Assembly: GCA_947442255.1 (NCBI GenBank)
Contig: CANEVO010000041.1
Coordinates: 1-33,164 of the forward strand
Length of the DNA: 33,164 nucleotides
Source: Opitutia bacterium
GTDB taxonomy: Bacteria; Verrucomicrobiota; Verrucomicrobiae; Opitutales; Opitutaceae
Reading direction: 5' to 3'
The position numbers and the translations under genes were made by a program. Below the pieces are notes generated by a model. That model did not search any database. It saw only the letters and a list, made by a program, of their open reading frames with translations, and was not told the DNA's origin. Shown piece after piece: positions 1 to 9,667 of the stretch. Numbering within the stretch: the first letter of the stretch is position 1; every line of letters begins with the position of its first letter.

Positions 1-1380
1 CACGAATTTCACCATCTTGCCGTCGCGGAACTTCGTCCCGCCAAGGTAGTGCGGCGTGGCGACGCGCTTTGGATCGAGCAGGCCGGTGAGCCATTCGCGG
101 CTGGCGAAGCCCTTGAGGTCGGCCGCGGAGACCGGATCCTTGGGCTGGCCGCCCAGCCCGTCATGGCCGTCGAAGCGGTGGCAGCTCGCGCAGTTCTTGG
201 CGAAGAGCTTCGGGCCCTGGGTGAGAGCGTCGTTGCGCAGCAGCGTCACCGCCCCCGCCGGCGGAATGCCCTCGGCCGATTGCGCCAGGACGATCACGCG
301 CTCGGCGTCGCGCTGGGCCGACCGCACGGCGGTGGCGTAGTCGGGATTGCGCTGGTCTTCCCGCACGGCGCGGAAGGAGAGGAAGGCCACACCGGCCAGC
401 ATCGCCCAGAGGAAACCCACGTTGAAGCGATGCCCGAGTTTCCAGTTGCCCACGAAGGGCATGGCGGCGAGCGCGAGCAGCAGGACCGTGGGCAGCACGA
501 TCGCCCCCCAGATCTCGGTGCCGCCGGGGAAATATTTCAGGAGTTCGAAGAGAAAGAGGAAATACCACTCGGGCCGCGCGGCGGAGAACGGCTCGGATGG
601 ATCCGCGGGCGCCCCCAGTTCGGCACCGTGGGTCCGCACCACGAGGAAGAGGACGACGAGCAGCACCGCCAGGCACGCCACCGCGTCGCGCAGCACCTGG
701 TCGGGCCAGAACGCCGCGTCGGATTTTTTCCGCGGCTCCTTGGGCGTGAGGCCGTGGCGGCGGAAGAGGTAAACATGGGCGACGATGAAGGCGATGATCG
801 CGCCCGGGATGATGCCGGCGTGCAGCGCAAAGAAACGCGTCAGCGTGTGGTGGCCGTAGTCGCTGCCGCCCACGATCACCCGCTGCAACGCCGGGCCGAT
901 CAGCGGCGTGATCGCCGCGATGTTGGTGGCGACCTTGGTGGCCCAGAACCCCTTCTGGTCCCAGGGCAACAGATAGCCGGTGAGCGACAGCGCCAGCACC
1001 AGCAACAGCAGCAGCACACCCGTCCAGAAATTGACCTCGCGGGGCGCCTTGTAGGCGCCGTCGATGACCACCTGCATCAGGTGAATCACCAGGAGCACGG
1101 TCATCGCCTGGGCGGTGTAATGGTGCAGGCCGCGCAGAAACCAGCCGCCCCACATTTCGTGCTGGATGAAATAGACGCTTTCCCACGCGGTCTGCGAACT
1201 CGGGCTGTAGGCGAGCCAGAGGAAGAGGCCGGTCACCACCTGGATCGCGAAGCAGAACACGAGGGTGCTGCCCCAGACGTACCGCCAGCGCGCACCGCCG
1301 GGCACGTTTTCGAACAGCGTCTCGTGCAGCAGCTTTTTGTAGCCGGTCCGCTGATCCAGCCAGTCGAGCGAGGCCTTCAT
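1..1380 (-). CDS. Cytochrome b fused to a C-terminal monoheme cytochrome c (partial, 3' end outside window)
   Basis: This is the quinol-oxidising membrane subunit of a bc-type complex, passing electrons to the Rieske protein and to a c heme. Reading the minus strand from the ATG at 1380 gives 460 residues before the window edge. Heme b ligands sit at H86/H100 and H187/H202, the spacing of cytochrome b6, and a PEWY Qo-site motif lies at 270-273, so the b6 part and a subunit-IV-like part are one chain. After the last membrane helices comes a CASCH heme-c motif (C397, C400, H401), with M456 in DGKMVKF as a possible axial ligand. Residue 35, which in b6 proteins is the Cys holding heme ci, is Val here. 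The start overlaps the Rieske stop (TGATG), so translation is probably coupled. The C-terminus is not visible. Function is confident; the electron acceptor is unknown. Confidence 0.93.
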   Translation of the reverse strand, partial: MKASLDWLDQRTGYKKLLHETLFENVPGGARWRYVWGSTLVFCFAIQVVTGLFLWLAYSPSSQTAWESVYFIQHEMWGGWFLRGLHHYTAQAMTVLLVIHLMQVVIDGAYKAPREVNFWTGVLLLLLVLALSLTGYLLPWDQKGFWATKVATNIAAITPLIGPALQRVIVGGSDYGHHTLTRFFALHAGIIPGAIIAFIVAHVYLFRRHGLTPKEPRKKSDAAFWPDQVLRDAVACLAVLLVVLFLVVRTHGAELGAPADPSEPFSAARPEWYFLFLFELLKYFPGGTEIWGAIVLPTVLLLALAAMPFVGNWKLGHRFNVGFLWAMLAGVAFLSFRAVREDQRNPDYATAVRSAQRDAERVIVLAQSAEGIPPAGAVTLLRNDALTQGPKLFAKNCASCHRFDGHDGLGGQPKDPVSAADLKGFASREWLTGLLDPKRVATPHYLGGTKFRDGKMVKFV

Positions 1381-1925
1381 CAAACGGGAATCTTCTCCTG
1401 CACGCCGGCGCGGAAGTTCTGAAACGTCACCCAGACTTCGCCGTCGTTGCGAATCTCCACCGGCAGATCATCCAGCCCGCGCGGGCTCGGACTCTTAGGA
1501 TCGCGCACCTTCCCATCTAGGGCGAAGCTGCTGTTGTGGCACGGGCAGTGATAGTGGTTTTCCGTTGGCCGGTAATCGACGAAACAACCGGCGTGCGGGC
1601 AGACGACGTTGAAGGCACGCACGCCGCCTTTCGCGAGTCGCTGCAAATAAACCGCGCCCACCGGCACATTGGGCGAGCGGTTCCACGCGTCGACCCGCGT
1701 CGCGAGCACGGGAAACTTTCGCGGCGACCCGTCCTCGGGCAGCGAATCGAGCGCCGCGACGAGCACCGCGCCGCCGCCGGTGGATTTGCGGCGCAGCGGA
1801 TCGAACAGGACCAGCAGTCCCGCCAGCGGCGGCACCACCGCGATCACGCCGCCGACGGCCACCGCACAGGCCTTGACGATGAAATTGCGGCGGTCGGGGG
1901 TCGGCTGGGTGTGAGGTGTGTCCAT
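1380..1925 (-). CDS. Rieske [2Fe-2S] iron-sulfur protein of a bc-type complex
   Basis: A 181-residue Rieske subunit that takes an electron from quinol at the Qo site and hands it to the cytochrome c part. The N-terminus carries DRRNF, resembling a twin-arginine region, followed by one hydrophobic anchor (about residues 15-41). The cluster-binding boxes are CPHAGC (C109, H111, C114) and CPCHNSSF (C127, C129, H130), so the four iron ligands C109, H111, C127 and H130 and the disulfide pair C114/C129 are all present. Its stop overlaps the start of the cytochrome b-c gene by one base, and the two form an operon with Rieske first. About 105 bases separate it from the gene upstream. Confidence 0.95.
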   Translation of the reverse strand: MDTPHTQPTPDRRNFIVKACAVAVGGVIAVVPPLAGLLVLFDPLRRKSTGGGAVLVAALDSLPEDGSPRKFPVLATRVDAWNRSPNVPVGAVYLQRLAKGGVRAFNVVCPHAGCFVDYRPTENHYHCPCHNSSFALDGKVRDPKSPSPRGLDDLPVEIRNDGEVWVTFQNFRAGVQEKIPV

Positions 1926-2030
1926 TGCCAGGGCGAAAATGCGACCGGAGCCGGCCGCGGGGGTAAGACGACGGATAAGCCGGGATTGGTTTCGGAAGTA
2001 AACTCCAAATGGGCCGCCGCCGCCACCCTT

Positions 2031-2615
2031 TCAGGCGGGCCGGACGGCCTCCGCGACGAGTCCGGCGATGCCGGGGGGCAACGCCAGCCCGCCGGCGAGC
2101 GCCTGGCCGGGTGGACTCATCTTGCGCCAGGTTTTACGCAGGATATCCACGAATTTCTCCCGGGGGTATTCCGCGTGTTGCGCCGCAAAAGCGCCGATTT
2201 CGTTTTCCAGAAAAACAAGGCAGGCGGCGTCCTCGAGGGCCTGCGTGCCGGGGTTCGTCTTGAGTCCGGTCTTCGAAACCCACGTTGCGACTTCGGCGGC
2301 GTCCGCGGGTGGCACACCCGCTTCGAGCAGCAACGCGCGGGCTCGTTCCGCCTGTTTCGTGTAAAGCGAGCGGCGCCACGCGTGGTAGCCGGGCTTGTCG
2401 AGGGGAAAGCTCGCCCGCGGCACGAGCCAGCGCTCCTGGTGCTGGCTGCGCGCGGCGAGGCGCAGCAACGGCGTCGCGCCGGGGACGAGGCGCAACACCC
2501 ACGCCTCCATGCGGTCGGCGTAGATGAGTTCCGCCGCGCGGCCGTCGGGCCCGCGGCTGGGATCGGCGGCGTGGGCGGCGTCGATGAGGGTACGGGCTCG
2601 GGCGTGGACGTCCAT
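2031..2615 (-). CDS. DUF4202 family protein
   Basis: A 194-residue soluble protein recognised as DUF4202 from its order of motifs: an N-terminal DPSRGPDGRAAELIYADRM stretch, RSQHQERWLVPR (about 76-87), FPLDKPGYHAWRRSLY, then LEDAACLVFLENEI (about 126-139) and ILRKTWRKMSP near the C-terminus. The family has no established function; its conserved His, Asp and Glu residues and helical pattern suggest an HD-like metal-dependent fold, but that is inference. It starts at the ATG at 2615, divergently from the cysteine-cluster gene at 2773. No signal peptide or membrane segment is visible. The family call is confident, the role unknown. Confidence 0.85.
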   Translation of the reverse strand: MDVHARARTLIDAAHAADPSRGPDGRAAELIYADRMEAWVLRLVPGATPLLRLAARSQHQERWLVPRASFPLDKPGYHAWRRSLYTKQAERARALLLEAGVPPADAAEVATWVSKTGLKTNPGTQALEDAACLVFLENEIGAFAAQHAEYPREKFVDILRKTWRKMSPPGQALAGGLALPPGIAGLVAEAVRPA

Positions 2616-2772
2616 GGGCTGCCAGTGGAAACCGTTGCGTCTGGGCCGGCAAGCGGCAGATTGCCCCCGTCACCATGAGGTCCCCCGCCCTCGGGTCGTC
2701 GCGTTCCGCGCGAACCTGCTCCCCGGAAAATTCGTTCGCGGTCCGAAGGCGAACGGCCCCGGAACCGTTCCC

Positions 2773-3120
2773 GTGAACGCGCCCGCCGATTGCCGCGGCT
2801 GCGGGGTGTGCTGTCATTCGCAGCTGGCCACCTTTGTGCGGGTGACGGGCGAGGATTGGGCCCGGCTCGGTCCCGACGCCGACTGGCTCGCGCACTTCGT
2901 GGGCCATCGGGCCTACATGCAGATGCAAGACGGGCATTGCGCCGCGCTCATCGTCGGCCGCCACCCCAGCGGGGCACACGATTTTTTCTGTTCCATCTAC
3001 GAACGCCGGCCGCAGATCTGCCGCGACTTGGAACGCGGGTCGGCGCAATGCCTCGGTGAACTCGACGCGAAATCCGCGCGGGTGGCGGCGGAGGGACGCC
3101 GCGCGGCGCGTTCCTCGTGA
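2773..3120 (+). CDS. YkgJ-like cysteine cluster protein (putative zinc/iron chelating)
   Basis: A 115-residue protein beginning at GTG 2773. The first residues hold CRGCGVCCHSQ (C7, C10, C13, C14), the cluster typical of YkgJ/UPF0153 proteins, and a second group of cysteines lies in DGHCAA, FFCSIYERRPQICRDLE and AQCL. Conserved cysteines of this family are thought to bind Fe-S or zinc; no reaction is established. An open frame extends upstream to 2524, but that part overlaps the divergent DUF4202 gene and does not look like the family, so the GTG just before the first Cys cluster is preferred. The stop lies 24 bases before the convergent gene ending at 3145. Confidence 0.8.
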   Translation: MNAPADCRGCGVCCHSQLATFVRVTGEDWARLGPDADWLAHFVGHRAYMQMQDGHCAALIVGRHPSGAHDFFCSIYERRPQICRDLERGSAQCLGELDAKSARVAAEGRRAARSS

Positions 3121-3144
3121 AACCCGGGGCGCCCCGTCCGGTTT

Positions 3145-3597
3145 TCAGCCTTTTCCGCCGCGGAGCACCACGAGGTGATCGACGCCGCTCTTCTCGAATT
3201 CCCGCCAGTAACCGTCCTCGATCGTTTCGAGCCGCTGCTCCTCTTCCTCGGTCAATTCCTCGCTCAGCTTGGTCGCGCTGAACTCGTTGCGCAGGTCCCG
3301 CTCGGAGAGACGGCTGACGAGTTCGCCCCAGAAAGCATCCTCGGAGAACTGCTCCAGTTTTTCCTGCGAGGCGCCCCCGGTGAGTTTCTCGTTGGGAAAA
3401 TACTGCCCGTTCACGTCGGTCTCGACCAGGTCAGCGCAGCCGAAGACTTCGGCGAGCGAGAACGTCTTTTGGGCGATTTCGGCGTAGCGATCCGGCATGG
3501 TGGCAGGGTCATCGGGCCGCGACCCCGCGACCCAGAGCCCCAGGTGCACAAGTTCCAGGAGCCGCGCGTATTCCTTCGTGGTGAACGATACCTTCAT
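3145..3597 (-). CDS. Hypothetical acidic protein, conserved-looking
   Basis: An open frame of 150 codons from ATG 3597. It starts MKVSFTTKEYARLLELVHLG and is rich in Glu and Leu (for example KLSEELTEEEEQRLETIED), predicted mostly helical, soluble, with no signal peptide. Proteins with a similar opening (K-SFT-KEY-RLLEL) exist in many bacteria as unnamed hypotheticals; I do not recognise a named domain. An ATG 36 bases further upstream (3633) and another at 3612 are possible, but the sequence they add (QARWEIMLCCR) does not look conserved. It lies divergent from acyltransferase A, with a structured 164-base gap between them. Confidence 0.65.
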   Translation of the reverse strand: MKVSFTTKEYARLLELVHLGLWVAGSRPDDPATMPDRYAEIAQKTFSLAEVFGCADLVETDVNGQYFPNEKLTGGASQEKLEQFSEDAFWGELVSRLSERDLRNEFSATKLSEELTEEEEQRLETIEDGYWREFEKSGVDHLVVLRGGKG

Positions 3598-3655
3598 GCG
3601 GCAACAGAGCATGATTTCCCATCGGGCCTGCAAGGGTGGAATGCCCCCGGCTTCC

Positions 3656-3705
3656 GGCGGGCATCTGGCCGGAAAGAGGGTGCGGGCAGTGTGCGGATGC
3701 CCGCC
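3656..3705. promoter_or_regulatory. Perfect 10-bp inverted repeat in a divergent promoter region
   Basis: GGCGGGCATC at 3656-3665 is matched by its exact complement GATGCCCGCC at 3696-3705, with a 30-base spacer, between two divergent starts (3597 minus, 3762 plus). It could be an operator or a leader hairpin of the plus-strand acyltransferase mRNA. No T-run follows, so a terminator is unlikely. Confidence 0.4.
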
Positions 3706-3761
3706 TGGCCATTGACCGGCAGCGGCCGGAGTCGCAGCGTCGCGGCATCCCGCTTCGCCCC

Positions 3762-4988
3762 ATGGTTTCTTTGTCTTCTCCTCAACCCGCCCCGGCTTCG
3801 CGACTCGTGTCGCTCGATGCCCTGCGCGGTTTCGACATGATCTGGATCCTCGGGGCCGACGCGCTGGTGCGCGGCGTGGCGAAACTGTGGGACATCGCGC
3901 CGCTGCGGATCGTCGGCGAACAACTCCATCACAAGGAGTGGGCGGGCCTCGCCTTCTACGACCTGATTTTCCCGCTGTTTGTATTCATCGTCGGCACGTC
4001 GCTCGTGTTTTCGCTGACGCGGCTCGTCGAGCAGCACGGGCGGGCCGAGGCGGTGAAACGCGTTCTGCGCCGAGCGGCGATCCTGTTCCTGCTGGGTATT
4101 TTCTACAGCGGCGGTCTGAGCAACGCGTGGCCGGGCATCCGCCTGCTCGGCGTGTTGCAACGCATCGCGCTGGCCTACGCCGCGACGGGGCTACTCTTTT
4201 GCTTTTTCAAGCCGCGGACGCTGGCCATCGTCGGTCTCCTCGTCCTGAGCGGTTACTGGGCGGTGATGACGTTTGTGCCGATCCGCGATGTAACGCTGAG
4301 CCGGGTGGCGATGGCCAGACAGTTCGACGCGTCGGACCCGGCGGCCGCCCGGGTGCAGGCACTCTACGACACCACCACGGCGCGGGTGACCGGGCGTTTC
4401 GAGCCCGGGCTGAACGTGTCGAATCACTTCGATTTCAAACACCTGTCCGGAAAAAAATACGACCTCTACTGGGACCCCGAAGGGATCCTGAGCACGCTGC
4501 CTGCGATCGCGACGTGCCTGCTCGGCGTCTTCGCGGGCCTGTTGCTGCAGCGCACCGACCGCAGCGAGATGCAGAAGGTCGTCTGGCTCGTGGCCGGTGG
4601 TCTGCTCGCGCTGGCGGTGGGCTGGCTGTGGCACCTGCAGTTTCCGGTGGTGAAGAAGATCTGGACGTCGTCCTTCGTGCTTGTGGCGGGCGGGTGGAGC
4701 AGTGTCCTGCTGGCGGCGTTTTATTACCTCGTCGACGTCCGCCGTTGGCGCGCGTGGTGCGTGCCGTTCGTCTGGGTCGGAATGAACCCGATCACGCTCT
4801 ACCTCGGCAGCAACATCTTGGGGTTCCCCCGGATCGCGCAGCGACTCGCGGGCGGGGAGGTTAAGCTGTTTTTCGACACTCGGATCGCGCCGGGCGCCGG
4901 CGACGTCGTGCTGGCGCTCACGGCCTTGCTCCTGATGCTCGCCGTCGCCCGCTTCCTCTATCAGCGGAAGATCTTCCTGCGGCTCTGA
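3762..4988 (+). CDS. Membrane acyltransferase, DUF5009/DUF1624 (HGSNAT/NagX-like) family, copy A
   Basis: A 408-residue multi-pass membrane protein (about 10 helices). The family includes eukaryotic heparan-alpha-glucosaminide N-acetyltransferase and bacterial NagX-like proteins, which move acetyl groups across a membrane onto sugars; the substrate here is unknown. Family marks are SLDALRGFDM at 15-24, HKEW followed by FYDLIFPLF, LGIFYSGGLSNAWP, and WVGMNPITLYL near the C-terminus. ATG 3762 is chosen because homology starts right after it; the open frame runs further upstream without family resemblance. The leader just before the ATG is CGCTTCGCCCC, with no Shine-Dalgarno. A clear paralog lies at 26617-27873. 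Confidence 0.88.
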   Translation: MVSLSSPQPAPASRLVSLDALRGFDMIWILGADALVRGVAKLWDIAPLRIVGEQLHHKEWAGLAFYDLIFPLFVFIVGTSLVFSLTRLVEQHGRAEAVKRVLRRAAILFLLGIFYSGGLSNAWPGIRLLGVLQRIALAYAATGLLFCFFKPRTLAIVGLLVLSGYWAVMTFVPIRDVTLSRVAMARQFDASDPAAARVQALYDTTTARVTGRFEPGLNVSNHFDFKHLSGKKYDLYWDPEGILSTLPAIATCLLGVFAGLLLQRTDRSEMQKVVWLVAGGLLALAVGWLWHLQFPVVKKIWTSSFVLVAGGWSSVLLAAFYYLVDVRRWRAWCVPFVWVGMNPITLYLGSNILGFPRIAQRLAGGEVKLFFDTRIAPGAGDVVLALTALLLMLAVARFLYQRKIFLRL

Positions 4989-5041
4989 GCGGCGTTGACC
5001 CCCGGGCAACGGCCGGCTGATTTTGCTTCGATTCACGGAAA

Positions 5042-5521
5042 ATGCGCCCGAAAAAAACCGCCGACCAATGGTTCGCCGAATACGCGGAGAGCCATCAGAA
5101 CCACGTCAACGAACTCATCCACTGGGTGTGCGTCCCGCTGATTTTCTGGTGCGTGCTGGGTTTCGTGTGGTCGATTCCCGTGCCGGAAGCGTGGGTCGAA
5201 GCGGCGCCGTGGTTTAACTGGGCGCTGGTGGCGATGGCGCTCGCGACGCTGTTCTACACGCGGCTCTCGCCCCCGCTGGCGGCCGGCTTGCTCTTCTTCA
5301 TGACGATGGGCTACACGGCGCTGGTCGTGCTCGACCTGTCCTCACCGTGGCCGGTTTGGAAAATCTGCTGCGTGGTTTTCCTGCTCGCCTGGACCGGCCA
5401 GTTTATCGGCCACGTGTTGGAGCGCCGGAAACCGTCCTTCTTCAAGGACCTGCTTTTCCTCCTGATCGGCCCGGCGTGGCTGATGAGTTTTATCTACAAG
5501 AAAATCGGCCAGCGCTATTGA
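5042..5521 (+). CDS. DUF962 / Mpo1-like membrane protein
   Basis: A 159-residue protein with about four membrane helices. The N-terminal motif YAESHQNHVNELIHWVCVP and the later QFIGHVLERRKPSFF match the DUF962 pattern of conserved His residues. Yeast Mpo1 of this family is an iron-dependent dioxygenase in fatty acid alpha-oxidation, with these His residues as likely iron ligands; bacterial members are uncharacterised, so this activity is only suggested. It starts 53 bases after acyltransferase A on the same strand and could be co-transcribed with it. The alternative start at 5023 is in another frame and is rejected. Confidence 0.85.
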   Translation: MRPKKTADQWFAEYAESHQNHVNELIHWVCVPLIFWCVLGFVWSIPVPEAWVEAAPWFNWALVAMALATLFYTRLSPPLAAGLLFFMTMGYTALVVLDLSSPWPVWKICCVVFLLAWTGQFIGHVLERRKPSFFKDLLFLLIGPAWLMSFIYKKIGQRY

Positions 5522-5641
5522 TCCACCGCGGCCGGACCGTAGCCGACTCCTGCCGGCGCCACGAGCGGTGGCACGTTGACGACTTGGGCGCCTCCGCGCC
5601 AGTGGGCGCGGAAGAGCTCGGACACCCAACCGGCAACGCGA

Positions 5642-7291
<1,650 letters not shown>

Positions 7292-7409
7292 GAAAGGGCT
7301 GGGGGAACAGAGCGTGTGCCGCTGCGGTGGAGGACGACGGCGGCGGGAATAAGTTGGGCGGGCGGTTCGAGGGTCTGACGTATTCCCATGAGGGACGTTC
7401 CCTTTTTCG

Positions 7410-7428
7410 TTATGCGGCATCCGCATAA
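7410..7428. promoter_or_regulatory. Inverted repeat between the Spy-like gene and htrA
   Basis: TTATGCGG (7410-7417) and CCGCATAA (7421-7428) are perfect 8-base arms around CAT. The site lies about 120 bases before the htrA start and 65 bases after the stop of the Spy-like gene. A smaller AGGGA-CGT-TCCCT repeat followed by a T-run lies at 7391-7407. It may be an operator for htrA or a hairpin ending or attenuating the upstream transcript; on the minus strand no T-tract directly follows the larger stem. Confidence 0.4.
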
Positions 7429-7493
7429 ACGCAAACCGTTGCGAGCGCCGGCCCAGCGCCAGCGCCGCCGCTTTGCCGGAAGATGGGGCGCTT

Positions 7494-7904
7494 TTAGCGC
7501 GATCCGGAACCGTGCCGGGCGGCGCGGAGGCGCTCGCGCATCTTGTCGAGCTTAGCCTGCTGGTCCGTCGTGAGCAGGGACCGCATCTGGGTGCGGGCTG
7601 ACTGGGCCACCTCGCGGGCCTTCGCCTTTTTTTCTTCCCGTGTGAGGCTCTGGTCTGCGCGGATCGCTTTCAGGGTGCCGGCCGTGGCGTCACGTTGCGC
7701 CTTGAGCTGGGTCTTCTGCTCGGCGGTCAAATCGAGGCGCTTGAGGACCCGGGCCTGCACGGCCCGGCGGGCCGCCAGCGCGCGCAGGGGAGGGCGCTCG
7801 GGCCGGGGAGCGGCCGGGGTGGTGTTGCTATCGGCGCTGAACGCCGGCAGGGCGGTGGTTGCCAACCCGAGGACGATAAAGGAGATTTTGGAGAACGTGT
7901 TCAT
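7494..7904 (-). CDS. Spy/CpxP-like periplasmic protein with LTxxQ motifs
   Basis: A 136-residue secreted, helical, basic protein. A signal peptide ends at about residue 24 (LPAFSA). Two LTxxQ-like repeats are visible: LDLTAEQKTQL and LLTTDQQAKL, with a charged helical hairpin between. In enterobacteria, Spy is a periplasmic chaperone and CpxP a stress-response repressor; many distant members have unknown roles. ATG 7904 is chosen over 7925 because it starts the signal peptide directly. Its place upstream of htrA on the same strand supports an envelope-stress link, which is inference. It is divergent from glyQS, with a 149-base gap. Confidence 0.8.
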   Translation of the reverse strand: MNTFSKISFIVLGLATTALPAFSADSNTTPAAPRPERPPLRALAARRAVQARVLKRLDLTAEQKTQLKAQRDATAGTLKAIRADQSLTREEKKAKAREVAQSARTQMRSLLTTDQQAKLDKMRERLRAARHGSGSR

Positions 7905-8053
7905 GGCAGGAAGCAGGTTAAGCATTGGAGGTTCACGGCCATGACGTCACGCCGGGAATGGGGTTACAGGGGCGTTGCCTCGGCCGGCCCGCTCCGGCCG
8001 GTGCCAAACCCCGGATTGACCGGGTGCGGCGCGGCGGGCTAACTCTCGCGCTT

Positions 8054-9580
8054 ATGTCCGCCGAATCCACCGCTTCCGCCGTCTCCATGGAGAACATTGT
8101 CGCGCTCGCGAAACGCCGCGGCTTCATCTTCCAGTCGTCCGAGATCTACGGCGGACTCAACGGCTTTTTCGACTACGGCCCGTTGGGTTCCGAGTTGAAG
8201 AAGAACATCCGCGACTGCTGGTGGAACGACATGGTGCGGCGCCGCGACGATATCGTCGGCATCGAGACCTCGATCATCATGCATCCCAAGGTCTGGGAGG
8301 CGTCGGGTCACGTGGCTGGCTTCAGCGATCCGCTGGTGGACTGCAAAGCGAGCAAGCAGCGCTACCGCGCGGACCAGTTGTTTTTTGCGGCGGTGATCGT
8401 CGACGGCAAGACCGTGGGCTACGTCTCCGCGCTCGAAAGCGAAAACACCGCCGGCCAGCTCCAGACGGCGGCGGAAAGCTTCAAGCGCAAGAAGGCGATC
8501 CAGGGCACGCTGGCGCCCGTGCAGCCGAAGGACATGACCGAGGCGCAGCCCGACGAGATCGCGTTGATCCCGTCCCCCGCGACCGGCGAACCCGGCAGCC
8601 TCACGGCGCCGCGTTCGTTCAACATGATGTTCCAGACGAATGTCGGCGCGATGACCGACGCGTCCTCGGTCGCCTACCTCCGGCCGGAGACGGCGCAGGG
8701 CATGTTCGTGGATTTCAAAAACGTCGTCGACACGGGTCGCGTGAAGCTGCCCTTCGGCATTGCGCAAATCGGCAAGTCGTTCCGCAACGAGATCACGCCG
8801 CGCAACTTCATCTTTCGCTCCCGCGAGTTCGAGCAGATGGAGATGGAATATTTCATCCACGAGGACGCCGACTGGGCCAAGTGCCACGAGGAGTGGATCG
8901 CCTGGTGCGAGGCCTGGCTGAAGAGCATCGGCCTGCCGGACAGCCACCTCTCGCGCTACGCCCACCCGAAGGAGAAGCTCGCGTTCTACTCCAAGGGCAC
9001 GGTCGACATCATGTTCAAGTATCCCTTCGGCGTGCAGGAGCTGTGGGGCATCGCGGCGCGGGGCAACTACGACCTCGGCCAGCACGCCGCCGCCAGCGGC
9101 AAGCCGCAGGATATTTTCGACGAGGCCACGAAGAAGAAATTCGTCCCGCATGTCATCGAGCCGGCGGTCGGCGTCGACCGCATCCTGCTCGCCGTGCTCT
9201 GTGCCGGCTATGCGGAGGAGGACGTGAAGGACGAGAAGGGCAACGTCGAGAAACGCACCGTGCTCCGGCTTTCGCCGCGCATCGCGCCGGTGAAGGTCGC
9301 GGTGCTGCCGCTGTTGAAGAACAAGGAGGCGCTCGTGGGCCGCGCCCGCGAACTCCACGCGAAGTTGCAGCGGAAGTACGCCGTGTTCTACGACGACGGC
9401 GGCGCCATCGGCCGCCGCTACCGCCGCCAGGACGAAATCGGCACGCCGTGGTGCGTGACCATCGACTTTGAGACCATCGAGAAGGACGGCAGCTTCACGC
9501 TGCGCGAACGCGACTCGATGACCCAGCGTCGCATCCACGAGGCGGAGCTCTTCGCCTTGCTCGACGAGCAGGTTTATTGA
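8054..9580 (+). CDS. glyQS: Glycyl-tRNA synthetase, single-chain alpha2 type
   Basis: A 508-residue cytoplasmic enzyme that charges tRNA-Gly with glycine. It is the single-chain class II type (as in Bacillus, archaea and eukaryotes), not the alpha/beta type of most proteobacteria. Visible marks are [14 protein letters not shown] near the N-terminus with FDYGPLG, the class II motif 2 [21 protein letters not shown], motif 3 [10 protein letters not shown], and a C-terminal anticodon-binding domain with [24 protein letters not shown] 8054 precedes the conserved start; upstream in-frame codons overlap the promoter region and are unlike the family. About 87 bases follow before the SNF2 gene. Confidence 0.96.
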   Translation: MSAESTASAVSMENIVALAKRRGFIFQSSEIYGGLNGFFDYGPLGSELKKNIRDCWWNDMVRRRDDIVGIETSIIMHPKVWEASGHVAGFSDPLVDCKASKQRYRADQLFFAAVIVDGKTVGYVSALESENTAGQLQTAAESFKRKKAIQGTLAPVQPKDMTEAQPDEIALIPSPATGEPGSLTAPRSFNMMFQTNVGAMTDASSVAYLRPETAQGMFVDFKNVVDTGRVKLPFGIAQIGKSFRNEITPRNFIFRSREFEQMEMEYFIHEDADWAKCHEEWIAWCEAWLKSIGLPDSHLSRYAHPKEKLAFYSKGTVDIMFKYPFGVQELWGIAARGNYDLGQHAAASGKPQDIFDEATKKKFVPHVIEPAVGVDRILLAVLCAGYAEEDVKDEKGNVEKRTVLRLSPRIAPVKVAVLPLLKNKEALVGRARELHAKLQRKYAVFYDDGGAIGRRYRRQDEIGTPWCVTIDFETIEKDGSFTLRERDSMTQRRIHEAELFALLDEQVY

Positions 9581-9667
9581 CCAGACCGTTCCCGGAATCC
9601 GGCCGGCGGTTGCGCTCCCCCGTGGAGCGGACGACCCGAGCCCGTTCTGCCCGCGACGCCTAAACGC

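Noticed and set aside
49..1422. A 457-codon plus-strand frame and a 341-codon minus frame (161-1186) over the cytochrome gene
   Set aside because: Both are out of phase with the minus-strand frame carrying the heme ligands, PEWY and CASCH.
7391..7407. Rho-independent terminator (AGGGA-CGT-TCCCTTTTT, plus strand)
   Set aside because: The T-run is on the plus strand, where no gene ends, and the stem is only 5 base pairs.
8039..9538. A 499-codon minus-strand frame opposite glyQS
   Set aside because: It mirrors a highly conserved synthetase gene, has low-complexity composition and no motif.
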